Shown piece by piece: positions 37,657 to 48,457 of a stretch of 64,000 bases of DNA; positions within the stretch are counted from its first letter, which is position 1, and each line of letters opens with the position of its first letter. Made by a program: the position numbers and the translations under genes. A model generated the notes under the pieces. That model was not told where the DNA came from and ran no database searches. It saw only the letters and a program-made list of their open reading frames with translations. This stretch comes from Diadema setosum (taxonomy: Eukaryota; Echinodermata; Echinoidea; Diadematoida; Diadematidae), in contig CM067064.1 of NCBI GenBank assembly GCA_033980235.1, positions 6,376,501-6,440,500 of the forward strand, given 5' to 3'.

Positions 37657-37998
37657 TTATGTATTTGTGTGGACGTTTGTAGATGTGTGCGCGCAATAAA
37701 GGCCCATTCGATTAGTGCGCCGCGAGCGCAACACCTTTTCTGCCGTGAATAAATTAGTGTTTGGTAATCCAGCGACGGTCGTTAGCTCACCGGTACTGTT
37801 TGGGCACGGCTCCTTCTTGATGATAATATGCTGTTCAAGCTCCCTCTGGATATCCAAGATTTTTGCCAGCAGCTACGGAATCAGCTCGCGCAAATCAATT
37901 ATTTTGGTTGCCGGCGCAGCGACCAAAACAGGTCTCCGCCAAGAGCCGTCCAGCTCACCGCGGGCCATTTTATACGAAGTAAAACTTTCGTCCGATTT
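37657..37998 (-). pseudogene. Coding-looking GC-rich island with one in-frame TAG, unrecognised
   Basis: About 114 codons on the - strand are interrupted by a single TAG at 37875-37873. Before it an ATG at 37968 starts MARGELDGSW and continues to KIIDLRELIP. After it the frame gives LLAKILDIQRELEQHIII then KKEPCPNST. The pattern across the stop is amphipathic and helix-like, as if CAG had mutated to TAG. A consensus splice donor (ACCG|GTGAGC) lies at 37790, so the exon would be 37968-37791. The TAG could alternatively be the end of an acceptor. Local GC content is higher than in the surrounding intron. A 183-codon open frame on the + strand (37715-38266) overlaps it and looks like a serine/leucine-rich shadow plus low-complexity purines. 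No homologue recognised. It may be a decayed exon, a retrocopy or a conserved element. Confidence 0.25.
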
Positions 37999-38035
37999 TT
38001 ACCGCTTATTTATCCAATCAATATCGAGTCTCCAG

Positions 38036-38110
38036 GACAGAGGGAGAGGGAAAAAGGAAGGGAGAAAGAGAGGGAGAGACAAAAGGTGGAGAGAGAGAGA
38101 AAAAAAAAAT
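38036..38110. repeat. Purine-rich GA tract
   Basis: GAGAGGGAAAAAGG and GAGAGAGAGA units on the + strand, next to the coding-looking island. Confidence 0.8.
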
Positions 38111-41100
38111 AAACAGCTAAAGACAGAAAAAGAGAGTATAGGTAAGACAGATTTGATATATGAGAGAGGGAAAGAAAATACGGTGCTTCGCCAGAGTACA
38201 CAACTAATAGTGTGTATGCCTGCATGCATCCGCTCAGTTGCGCGCCACAGTTTTGTAATAGAATGACCATTACGATGGCAGACAGCGTTAAACAATTTTA
38301 TCCCTTTTCTATAATGGATATATCTCATTCTCCGTCACGTATTGCACAGATATCATCAAGCCCCGCCCCTTTTTCTTTCTTCCTACCCCCACCCCTCTCT
38401 CTTCCTATCTCTCTCTTGAATTGAATCGTGCTTATCTTATCGTACTTCTAAACACTAGATGAAACTATACATTAATGGCAATAATTATTGAGTTTATTGA
38501 CGTTTCTAAAAGACTATAGATTGTGGAGTCGCGATCATTATCTGTTTTGTAATATTCTGTACAATTCTTCACTCGGTTCTCCCCATATTTCTCTCCGTAT
38601 TTCTTTGTACTCAAATGATATTTCCTTTTTTGGTCCTTCGCCTTTTCCCTCTTCGTTCTCTTCCTGTGGGTTTGTGTTCGTATGCTTCTTCTGCTTCTTC
38701 AGATTTGCCATTTCATTTTTCATTTTCTTTCCTGTCCCCTTTTCGCTTTGAATTCTTGCATTCTTTTCTCATCTGCACGTCTTTTCCCGGTGCTTCTGAA
38801 TCTTTCTGTAAGCGTTTCGCCGCCCTTCAGCTTGGCTTGCCCACCCTTTTCGAATCTTCCCGACATGGGAGGCGTAGGCATAACGCATCCGTGATTTCCC
38901 GCACTAATTTGCGCGGGAAATCTCTACATATTAGTTTTCCGAGCAGGCAGCGACGATCAGGCATGAATAACGCGAGTTTGGTAATGAGATTATCAAGTGT
39001 ATCGATGTCGGTCTCTTCCCAGCCCTTCCCGCCATCTTACTTCCTCATCTTTGATTCCCTCCTCGTCCAATAGAAAAAAAATCAAAGAACCCTTTCACCT
39101 TCAGACAAGCGACAGAACTCGCTTTGTAAAACAGGCTTCAGGGGGAACACGTTTTGTGCTAATCGAGCACTAGAAAATGGGTGAAGTCTGCAAGTAAACG
39201 GAATGAAGTTTCTACAAAAACAACAACAACGATTTTTCAAATCACGTTCCGCCGTTCTCAATCACTCTTTTCCCCATGTTAACAATCTTATTTCCTGCAT
39301 TTTTTCTATGTCAAAAAATAGTCCCGACTGCGTTTTTAAAGTGTTCCATCTGTTATCACGATTAATTTCTGCGATCGCAATTTCGGAGGCAATGATCAGA
39401 TTTTCATAGCACTTCAATGAGAGGGAGACCTGAAATGGTAGCTTTTATTTCAAACAGTAAACTCGGAACAAACAAAAAACCAACAAAGAAGCAAACAAAC
39501 AGACACATATTATTTATTCCTCTGAGTATATTTCTTCAATGCAGATTATATTTTTTACGCTATCTGTGTGAATGTAATTATTGGCTTTCACTACGTTGAC
39601 TGACCAATGATACGAAAATATGGATATATTTATATGTATATATTATAAATAGGGTCAGGAATATTACGATTGTCGTGAGTGCTGTGTTCTACCATCGCCC
39701 CCGGGTGTACCTGTATAGGACTGTGTAACTCAGAAAGGATTTCGAAACGGATGAAAAAGTAATCTGATGTTCCGAAGGTCGAGATGAAAGCTATATACGA
39801 AGGTACCTTGACTCTTCCGACTGCTTCACAATAAAGTGGGGTAGAAAAAAAAAATTAGTATCAAATAATGATATCCTATATCATCGTAGCGCGCTATACT
39901 CAGTAATAAACGTTATCTCCGGAAATCGAGCGGGGGCGCTATGTTTGTCGTCTCCACCACTCGTATACTATTCCTGCGACTTAATTAGCTGGTTTCGCCT
40001 TGCACTTTTGACGTCCCCGCTTCAGCCGGAACTTATTGGTAGACGTTGTTTTCTCCAGTAATAGGAGACCAATAAGAAACCCGTAGACTAAACACAGCAG
40101 ACGTATGATCACTCTCCGATGACGGATATATCCGTATGTGCTCGACGATAAATTAATGAGTTAGTCCATGACGGTGTGAGTATAGCGCGAGTTGAATCAA
40201 GCAATATCATTTCGTAGGTCTGAACTGTAACCTTCGCTTGTGCTGCGGAAACCATCGCTGTACAACAAGAAGTCATTTACGTCAGTGAGTTTGACAGCAT
40301 CGTAAGTGCTTGTTCTTGTTGTTGGGTTTTATATGCCGGAGTTTTTAAGCTTCAGCGTAATCTGGTGTGTCGGGGAAATGAACAGCTCAAAATAAAATAC
40401 ATGTATAGAGATAGGAAAGTCAGAAGTATAACAATTGCAAAGCCTGTGGAATTGGAAAGTTAACTGTGTCAACGAGTTGCAAGTCATTATTACAGCTGCC
40501 TTGAAATGGGCGATGAGATATTACCTGTGGCGACGTTGTTAAGTGTACACGCAGCAGATACATAATGCCCACTACAAACGTCATTGCCTTTACTCCCTAT
40601 AATGATATAGAAAGTGATACAGCAAAATACAGTTAAATACGGTTTCTGTTTGGAAAATGGAAAGTGTTGTTGCCAAACTTTAGCAGATTCCAGTTGTACG
40701 AATTGGCCGGCAAAGTATGCATGGATTAGTTAAATTTTTAGGAACAAAAGCTGCATCGGATGTGTATACTTTAACGCAAAGAAATAGGTGGCGCCACTTA
40801 CAGCAGTATGGTTATATGTGTTAGCTGGCGTCATCGCTGATTTGCCGGGGGAAACACTTTGGAGAGAGGTAAAGAAGGGGAGGGGCAGGGAGCTACGGGT
40901 AAGGGGGCCTCGAGGGAAGCAAGGCATGACATTGGGAGGCTTCAAGCGATTTCCTACCAGACAACAAACAAGGGCGACGCTCCCCCTTTAGCTGATAATG
41001 TTGTTAAAGTGGCACTTATCTTCCTGACGCCGCCACGACTTACGTCGCACTTTGCTGCATTCTGCGTAATAGATAGGTGCCTGCATTATTATTAATTTGT

Positions 41101-42475
41101 GTGTTTGGGTGTGTGAATGTGCGTGTGTGCGTGTGCGTCTAAATGCTTGCGTCTGACGAGCATTGAAATGTAGGTCGATCTGTGCATGAGCGCACACTCA
41201 CTCTCCAGTGCATGCCACTTCATGCAAACTTTTCTGTCGAGTCAACAATGGCACAAAGATATATCAAACTCAACCACTCCGTTTTTTTATGAGTATGAGT
41301 ACTAGAATGTGGCACGTGTGCTTTTGTGAATGTGTGTAGATAGAACAGCGCTTCGCAATCTGCACTTGTGCATTGCAAGCGGTATGGAGAAAGACAATCA
41401 GATTTCTCAGTGGTTTCACTCAGGAATCAGTGATTTTTATTTCGCTGTTCTGAACTGCGAAGCCGTTATTGCTTTTGAAAAGTGAGTCACCGGCTTTGTT
41501 TTGTTTTTCCAATCCACACTTTCTGGAGCACTCTTATTGACTTTTCCTTTTGGATTCACTGCAAATATGGTTTGAATGATATACGAGTAAATCTTCCCGT
41601 GCTTTGCTCATTGTATTCTTTCGTGAGATATGTAAGGAAGATGCTGCTTCGAGAGGATATGAGACAATAAACTGAGCGAAGAGCGTTTCCACCAACAATG
41701 GCGGCAGTTATCCCGTTTCGCAATCCGAGTTTCCCATATCACTATCAGCTCACCTGATCTAACAAAGGTGCGAAGACGGAGAAATGACCCCTTAAAGTGG
41801 CATGGTGCCGTTATAGCCGTTATTCACTTTCAATGCTCTCTGGCGGATCTCCCTCCTTATAGCGCCCTCACTATCTGCTTATCCAGTTAAGATGTGAAAA
41901 CAGCGGCTGGGAATCAGATTACCTCGCACCCCTCCGCTCTGTGACCCTGCTGAATAGGGGATGTAGCCACATCAGTACTACTGGTACTTTTTCTGCTTCT
42001 GCAATTCCCTCTTTTATCTGCGCTCCGCCTGTTGCGCTTCAACCTATAACCTATTTCCTAATTCATTCTATCTCTTTTATCTCGATTATTCTGCTCAAGC
42101 CTCTCTAGCTTCGTTTTGTGCAGTATGTTTTGTTTTTTTGTTATCGTGCTTAGCGACTAAATTGTGTCCTTCGACGACTCTTTATCTCGCCGTCCAATCT
42201 TTCCTCTCGGAAGACATTATTCTGTCCCCGTCGTGCTGAGGGGAAGGTCGTCCCCGGAGGCGACCTTGAGTCGAGTGCTCTCTTACCTTGGTTGATTAAA
42301 ACCTTGACTTTGACCATAAAGACCGAGAAATTTCGAGTGGGATGGTTTGGGAAAAGGAGGGGAAGGGATGGTGGAATATACTTCGAGAAGAAGTTTCCCA
42401 ATGTCGGTCGTGGTTTGTTTGATAGTCAGGACTTTCCCCTTTTCCTCTCGATCTCTGTCTGTTTGTCACTTTTTC

Positions 42476-42752
42476 TCTCTCTCTCTTTCTTTATATCTCT
42501 TTCTTTCTTTATATATCTCTCTTTCTTTATATCCCTCTCTTTATATATCTCTCTCTTTCTTTATATCTCTTTCTTTCTTTATATATCTCTCTCTTTCTTT
42601 ATATCTCTCTCTTTCTTTATATCTCTCTCTTTCTCTATCTCTCTCTCTTTCTTTATATCTGTCTCTTTCTTTATATCTCTCTCTTTCTTTATCTCTCTCT
42701 CTTTCTTTATATCTCTCTCTTTCTTTATCTCTCCCTCTCTCTAATTTCTTAT
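42476..42752. repeat. Minisatellite of TCTCTCTTTCTTTATA units
   Basis: About 13 units of 14-22 bp ending in CTTTATATC, C/T-only apart from the ATATA. It makes the 150- and 167-codon + ORFs and the 98-codon - ORF, all low-complexity. Confidence 0.95.
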
Positions 42753-42940
42753 CGTGTGCTTCTACACAAACAAATACATTTAGACACAGACACAGACACA
42801 GACACACGCCAACTAACATACTTGTACAGTGCTTCAAAATTGTGTTGTAGTTGTTTCCACTATATCATTTCTATCATTTTGTACCGCTATTATCCTTACA
42901 TTGATTCATCAGTATAACTGAGTTCATATGAATATATTAT

Positions 42941-42943
<3 letters not shown>

Positions 42944-43026
<83 letters not shown>
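42944..43026. repeat. (TA)n followed by (GA)n
   Basis: About 54 bp of AT alternate into TAGATAGAGAGAG and a GA run. Confidence 0.95.
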
Positions 43027-43030
<4 letters not shown>

Positions 43031-43106
43031 ATGGGATCGTAAAATATATTTGCACACACACGCACACACACACATATATTATATGTTCTGTATACAGTAT
43101 ATGCAT

Positions 43107-43290
43107 ATATATATTATATTATATTATATTATATTATATTATATTATATTATATTATCATATCATATCATATCATATCATATCATATCATATCATATCAT
43201 ATCATATCATATCATATCATATCATATTATATTATGTTATATTATTGTATATAAATAGATAGATAGATAGACAGATAGGTAGGTAGGTAG
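43107..43290. repeat. (ATATT)n-(ATATC)n pentamer array followed by TAGA/TAGG tetramers
   Basis: About nine ATATT units, then about fourteen ATATC units, a short return to ATATT, then TAGATAGATAGA and GGTAGGTAGG. Confidence 0.95.
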
Positions 43291-43551
43291 ATACACATAA
43301 TCGGACCAAAGTCTGCAGAAGGGTTGATGGACAGCGGCGAACGTGATGCTCGAACTGGCGCCCGGATCAGATTGGTCAGAGATTGACATTGGTAGATTAT
43401 CGATCACGCTCGGGGAGATTCGTGATAGCAGACCAGTATGAAGAGACAGAGGCTTTGGGGTTTCTAGTATTCGTAAGTTGTAACTCATGTTTTGTTTATG
43501 AAAACAAGTTCACTGTCAGCGCATTGCTATACCCCTATATTGTTACCATCG

Positions 43552-43790
43552 ACTAATAGTAGTAGTAGTAGTAGTGGTAGTAGTAGAAGTAGTAGTTGTA
43601 GTAGTAGCAGTAGTAGAATTACAGTAGTAGTAGAAGTAGTTGTTGTTGTAGTAGTAGTAGTAGTAGTAGTAATGGTAGTAATAGCAGGAGTAGCAATAGT
43701 AGTAGTATTAGCAGTAGTAAGAGGTAGTAGTAGTAGTACAGTGTAGTAGAAATAATAGTAGGTGTAGTAGCATTGATACTACAGGTAATA
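43552..43790. repeat. (AGT)n-type trinucleotide array
   Basis: TAGTAG units with frequent GTT, GCA and GAA variants. The Ser-rich, Val-rich and Leu-rich ORFs here are artefacts. Confidence 0.95.
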
Positions 43791-44309
43791 AGCCAAGCTG
43801 TCAAAATTAATGTGCTGGCAGTTGTTGCCATCACTGTTACCGTCATTATCCATATTGTTAAGACCACAACAAAACTCATTACCAATGTTTTCAACACAAT
43901 TTTATCTCAAAGTCTTAGAGTAATGCATCTCAAGTGCCAATTTCACTTTTAAAAAGTCTATTACCATGAATGCACATTATTTCCTTCTTTCCCAATTGCG
44001 AACGAAGGGCGAGACGATGAAAGCGCCGCAGTCAGTGAAAACTTATAGCCACATATTTACTCTGCCTCCGTGAGTAAGTGTTTACAAATGATAAGAAGAT
44101 GCCAAAGCTATGAATATCTGGGGCTGAAAGACAAGAGAAGCACAGTATCGATCAGAGTGTGTTTCTACATTCCGTGCAAGTCTCCTGACTAGAGAACAAA
44201 CTTCTGCTGACTTCCTCGACCGTGCAAGTGGTGAGATCCATTATGTATGAGACCCTATCTCCTACCTGCTGAGTCAACACGACTTGCCAAGTCAAGATCG
44301 GGTCTACTC

Positions 44310-44365
44310 GGGGGGGGGGGGGGGGGGGTGGGGGAGGAGGGAGGGGGAGGAGGGGAGGTAGCGGG
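44310..44365. repeat. G-rich tract with quadruplex potential
   Basis: About 18 G's are followed by GTGGGGGAGGAGGGAGGGGGAGGAGGGG-type runs. A second G run is at 44682-44696. Confidence 0.85.
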
Positions 44366-45696
44366 GAGAGAGACAACTCCCTCTCAACAATTGAGCCTTA
44401 CCCAGGTTTGGGCAGTCGTCTGCCGTACCGATTTTGCCGCGCATTTCGCGCCGATCTCTCTGATTTTCAAATATTGGCCGCCACGCCTCGGTGGCGCCAT
44501 CTCAGCTATGTATGCGTAATCAGTTCATGGGAGGGATTCGGGGAGAACGGCGCACGGGCAGAAGCATGCGAGATCAAGAATGCGGGTTTCGTTGATATCA
44601 CGTTCCTTATTTCATCAACATTAAGCTGCAGACTGTAAAAATTGAGATAGAAGAGAATGAGAGGGGGTTATGAAGGAGGATGGGGGGGGGGGGGGTGTGC
44701 GACATAGGTTGTGTGTGTATTGACAAGGGTAAAGTTACTCCCTATCCCAATAAGATTGTCGACTGGAATCGAATGCTAATGGATGTGGATTGTGTCTGCA
44801 CTTCCTCCGAACTCATACAAATATCACATGCAAGCATGATACTCAATACATGAACAAACTCATACTAGACCCTGTACAAATACATCAGTTCATCATCATG
44901 TTGATGCATTTTGTCTAATGGAAGGGAGGGAAAGAAGGAAACATGATAACTCAACGGCATCATTTTTACGAGGGGCTATAAGAGAGAGATGGTGTTATCA
45001 AATGATATCTTTCTCTCTCATTTTTTTTTTTTTTACTTTATCGTCTCTTTTACATATACAACACACTTTTTTTTTGATAATTCTTTTTTCGAATTTCGTA
45101 CCATTCCATATCATAGAGACAGAAATTTTCACAGAATCAAAACATCATACAAAAACAAACTGCTTTTTGCACAAACATTGTACACAATAACGTCAAACTT
45201 ACACTACATAAATAACAAAATGCATTATCACCACCATTGTGTAAACTAATATCAAATTTCACATTGTAACTCTCTAAAATCAAGGAAACGAAATCCGCTT
45301 TTTTTTTTCAACACATATTCTCGCACAAGTCCGCGAAACGGGGACATAAAGATCATTTGCTTAAGACACAAAACAGGACATATTTCACTGTTTCTCTATG
45401 AAAAAAACAACAAAACAAACAAGGCCATTTGCGAGACAACATACACACATGCACACACATCCCCACACAATGCCAACATACACCTCCCTCCCCTCCCCCC
45501 CCCCCCCCACCCCCGTGCCTTCAGCCCTCAGGTTTCAGGTTTTATTCATACTTTAATACATTTGCAGTATAAATTGCCATTTTGTTTCTCATACAATAAA
45601 ATACTTTCTACTCATGATATGGAAGTGATGTGGAAATGAAACATTAGAGACGAGGAAAAAACAAGAAAAAAACAACAAGATAATCACATAGGATTA

Positions 45697-46995
45697 TCAT
45701 CCTCGGTATACCTCATATATATACTCCCACTTTGACAGATGCATTCCAACTGTTCCTCTTTTACTAGCTATCTTATTTTCTCCTTCTTTACACATCTTGA
45801 AATACTTCATAACCTCATTAAAATTTGGTACCTTCCCTTCTGATCTCGCTAAATATAAAATATATTTAATCATCAATATAATTGTATTCCATCCTTTGGT
45901 TTTTAACGAGTTTCCAGATATACCTATATAAACAACTTCCCAATTCATATTTCCTAATTCTTCTAAATTAAATTTCTGAATAATAATTTGCCACAAATCC
46001 TGCACTTTAATACACTCCCAAAATAAATGTGAATATGTCTCCGTGCTCTTTCTGCAGAAAGAACAGAGATCATCCGAAACAAACCCAAATCTCAACAGAT
46101 TAACTTTTGTATAAAGTGCACCATGAAGAAGTTTAAACTGAAATTCTCTAAGCTTTGGGATAAGAGTTGTGACTCTGGGTCGGAGAAAAATATCTTGGGT
46201 TACTTTTGAGGAGAAGACAAAATTACTCTGTTGATCTCCTACTTCCAATGTATATAAATATTGTAAATCAGTTAAAAAATGCGTGTAAATCTTCCTCGAA
46301 GGTATGTCACCAATCCTAATTTCTTTTCCATGTAATTTTAACCAAATATCATACCCTTGAAAATGTTTATTGCTGACCCAGGATAAACTAAACCGTACAC
46401 TTTTCAAAATTACATTACAAATCCTCCAAACATATTCAATTTCCTCACTACACAACCCTGCTTTCTGAAAATGAATAATCGGCCGTATATCTTTTCCATC
46501 AAAATAATGACATAATCTATAAACATTTTTCCTAAATAAATTTTCATGATATATCATTTTACCTTTCAATAAAAAAAATCTATTATTAAATACTATTTGA
46601 TTCATAGACCCCTCTTCTAAATCTCTCAAACTTCCCAAATCTTGCCACGCTTGTAAAATCTCTTTATAAAATTTCGGAACTTTCAAAGAAAGCTTATTCA
46701 TTTCAAAATTACACTGAAAAATTAAAATGCCACCAACTGACCTAAACACATATTGAAAATACTTTTTCCAGGTCATATTCTTTTCTCCACAAAAAAGTCT
46801 TTTCACCCACATTACTCTTTGAGCTTTAACAAACAACTCAAAATTCATCATTCTAAGTCCCCCTTCTCCATAATCTTGATACAAAATAACCCTTTTAATA
46901 CGATCTTTTCCTTTCCATAAAAATTCAAAACAAATCTTTTTAACTTCTGCAAATACCCACGAAGGAACAACAATTGACGATGATATATAATTCAA
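45697..46995 (-). pseudogene. LINE ORF2 C-terminal part with zf-RVT zinc finger
   Basis: A 432-codon open segment begins at NYISSSIVVPSW (no true ATG; the frame enters here from a frameshift after KTYA). WKGKDRIKRV and GEGGLRMMNF are typical of the region after the RT thumb. The stretch LHGALYTKVNLLRFG is followed by CSFCRKSTETYSHLFWEC, the CxxC-H-C pattern of the zf-RVT domain. It ends in a normal stop followed by the element's 3' UTR. It is the best preserved part of the element. Confidence 0.85.
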
Positions 46996-47100
46996 TTTAG
47001 ATAATGCGTATATGTTTTAAGCAAATGAATCTTACCCATCAAAGATAAATCTCTTTGTTTCCACCAACTTAATAATCTTTTTATTTTACTAAGTATCTCT

Positions 47101-47784
47101 TTATAATTCATTTCTTCTCTCAATTTCTGTCGAAAAATAAACCCCCAATATCTTCACCTCTTTCACCAAATTACGAAACGAAAGCTCCCCTACCCTATCC
47201 CTGTGTTTTCCTATCCACAATATTTTTGTTTTTTCCAAATTAACCTTCAAACCAGTCATTTCATAAAAACAACACAAAATTTCATACACTATTTTAACCG
47301 AACTCTTATCTCTGACAAAAATTGTCATATCATCAGCATATAACACTTGTCTAACTTCAAAATCACCCAGAGTAATTCCTTTAATACCTTCAGCACTCCT
47401 CAATGCTTGCGCAAGAATTTCAATCACAACCAGAAATAAATATGGCGACAGAGGATCACCTTGCCTAACTCCACGATCAACATCAAAATAACCAGTTGAA
47501 AACCCACCATTCATTATACAACTACTAATTCCATTATACAAAATTTTTACCCAAGAACAAAAATAAGGACCAAAACCAAACAATTCCAATACCTTAAACA
47601 GAAACTCATGAGAAACAGAATCAAACGCCTTTTCAAAATCAACTGCAATTAAAAAACTCTGCATGTTATTATTCAAACCATAAAAAAACATATAATCTAT
47701 TAACCTTATAGCTTCTCCAATATTCATATTTTTCATATACCCCACCTGATCCGGCTTAATTATATCCTCTAATACATCCTTCAC
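47101..47784 (-). pseudogene. LINE reverse transcriptase, palm domain fragment
   Basis: A 227-codon open segment of ORF2. RT motifs are seen in order: VDFEKAFDSV (motif A, aspartate present), GVRQGDPLSPYLF (motif B), YADDMTIF (motif C, both catalytic aspartates intact), GLKVNLEKTKI (motif D) and VKILGVYF (motif E). The frame is lost immediately after GVYF, where the expected continuation (RKLREEMNYKEIL) is in another frame. Upstream of the first methionine the same frame reads NYRPITLLNVDYKLLS then a TAA stop at about 47801, so the open part is internal to a longer broken ORF. Confidence 0.85.
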
Positions 47785-47785
47785 T

Positions 47786-48003
47786 CTATTCGCTAAAACT
47801 TAAGAAAGTAATTTATAATCAACATTCAATAAAGTAATAGGTCTATAATTCTTAATATGTAAAGAATCTTTACCATCTTTTTCCTATCAAAGTAATTACT
47901 CTTTGTCTCTGCGATATTGAAAGAATCCTTTTATCATACGCCTCATTAATAACATCAACAATCAGACCTCCAATATATGGCCAAAAAGTCATATAAAATT
48001 CCA
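47786..48003 (-). pseudogene. LINE RT N-terminal fragment, frameshifted and with a stop
   Basis: Two frames are needed. The first gives EFYMTFWPYIGGLIVDVINE and ends in SISQRQRVITLIGK. A frameshift near 47878 leads to KDGKDSLHIKNYRPITLL and then LLS-stop-VLANRVKDVL. These are the conserved 'FW..I', 'S.SQR...ITLI' and 'K..RPI.LLNVDYK' blocks of L1/Tx1 reverse transcriptases. The fragment stops where the (CA)n tract starts. Confidence 0.75.
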
Positions 48004-48026
48004 CAGACACATACACACACACACAC

Positions 48027-48069
<43 letters not shown>

Positions 48070-48070
48070 A
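48002..48070. repeat. (CA)n microsatellite abutting the LINE 5' break
   Basis: About 65 bp of CA dinucleotides with one interruption, directly at the 5' truncation point of the LINE fragment. Confidence 0.9.
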
Positions 48071-48304
48071 TAATCACTCATGCACGACATGAAAGATAGA
48101 CATGCAAGAATTGACTTACCGTTTCTATCAGAAACGTTGGGTAGATATAGCCCCATGTGTGTGTGGGGGGGGGGGGGAACTCATCGAAAAACTACCTTTT
48201 CATCATGAAAGGATGAAAGAATGTGTGCGTCAGTCTCTTTGTGTGTGTGGTGTCTGTGTGTATGTGTTTGAAGAGTTGAGAAAGTCGCTTCTTCAATGAA
48301 AGCA

Positions 48305-48457
48305 TAGCGAGCTTTAGATCTGCGACGCAGACGCAAAGACAACGCTAAATAGGCCAGAAGTGGTCTTCGGCTTACGCGCGAAATAGCTGCTTCCATTGTC
48401 CAACCCTGGCGGCTGCGTCGTCTCAGCGTTCGCGTCACAGATCTAAAGCTTGCTAAT
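48305..48457. mobile_element. Short foldback element, AGCNAGCTTTAGATCTG ends
   Basis: AGCGAGCTTTAGATCTGCGA on the left is mirrored by ACAGATCTAAAGCTTGCT on the right, with GACGCAGACGC complementary to GCGTCG inside. It is GC-richer than the surrounding intron. A related phrase (TTCAGATCTGCGACG) occurs near 1110. Confidence 0.75.

Larger units (their letters stand above)
45530..48003 (-). mobile_element. 5'-truncated, inactivated L1/Tx1-type LINE
   Basis: The remains of ORF2 of a non-LTR retrotransposon lie antisense inside the RASD intron. Order on the - strand: start of the RT domain (from 48003), RT palm (47784-47101), then thumb and C-terminal zinc-finger region (46995-45697). A 165-bp 3' UTR with AATAAA follows (reverse of 45541-45546), then a short repeated tail (AAACCTG)2. 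The endonuclease half is missing and the 5' break abuts a (CA)n tract. There is at least one in-frame stop and three frame shifts, so it cannot make an active protein. GVRQGDPLSP and the C-terminal CxxC zinc finger fit the L1/Tx1 group. The exact clade needs a phylogeny. Confidence 0.85.

Noticed and set aside
37715..38266. 183-codon + strand ORF
   Set aside because: It is rich in Ser/Leu and then Arg/Lys/Glu from a GA tract. It looks like a shadow of the - strand island and low-complexity DNA.
38615..39073. 152-codon + ORF rich in Phe/Ser
   Set aside because: Pyrimidine-rich DNA produces long Ser/Phe/Leu frames; no domain seen.
42292..42850. 150- and 167-codon + ORFs and a 98-codon - ORF
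   Set aside because: They are translations of the TCTTTCTTTATATC minisatellite and have no non-repetitive content.
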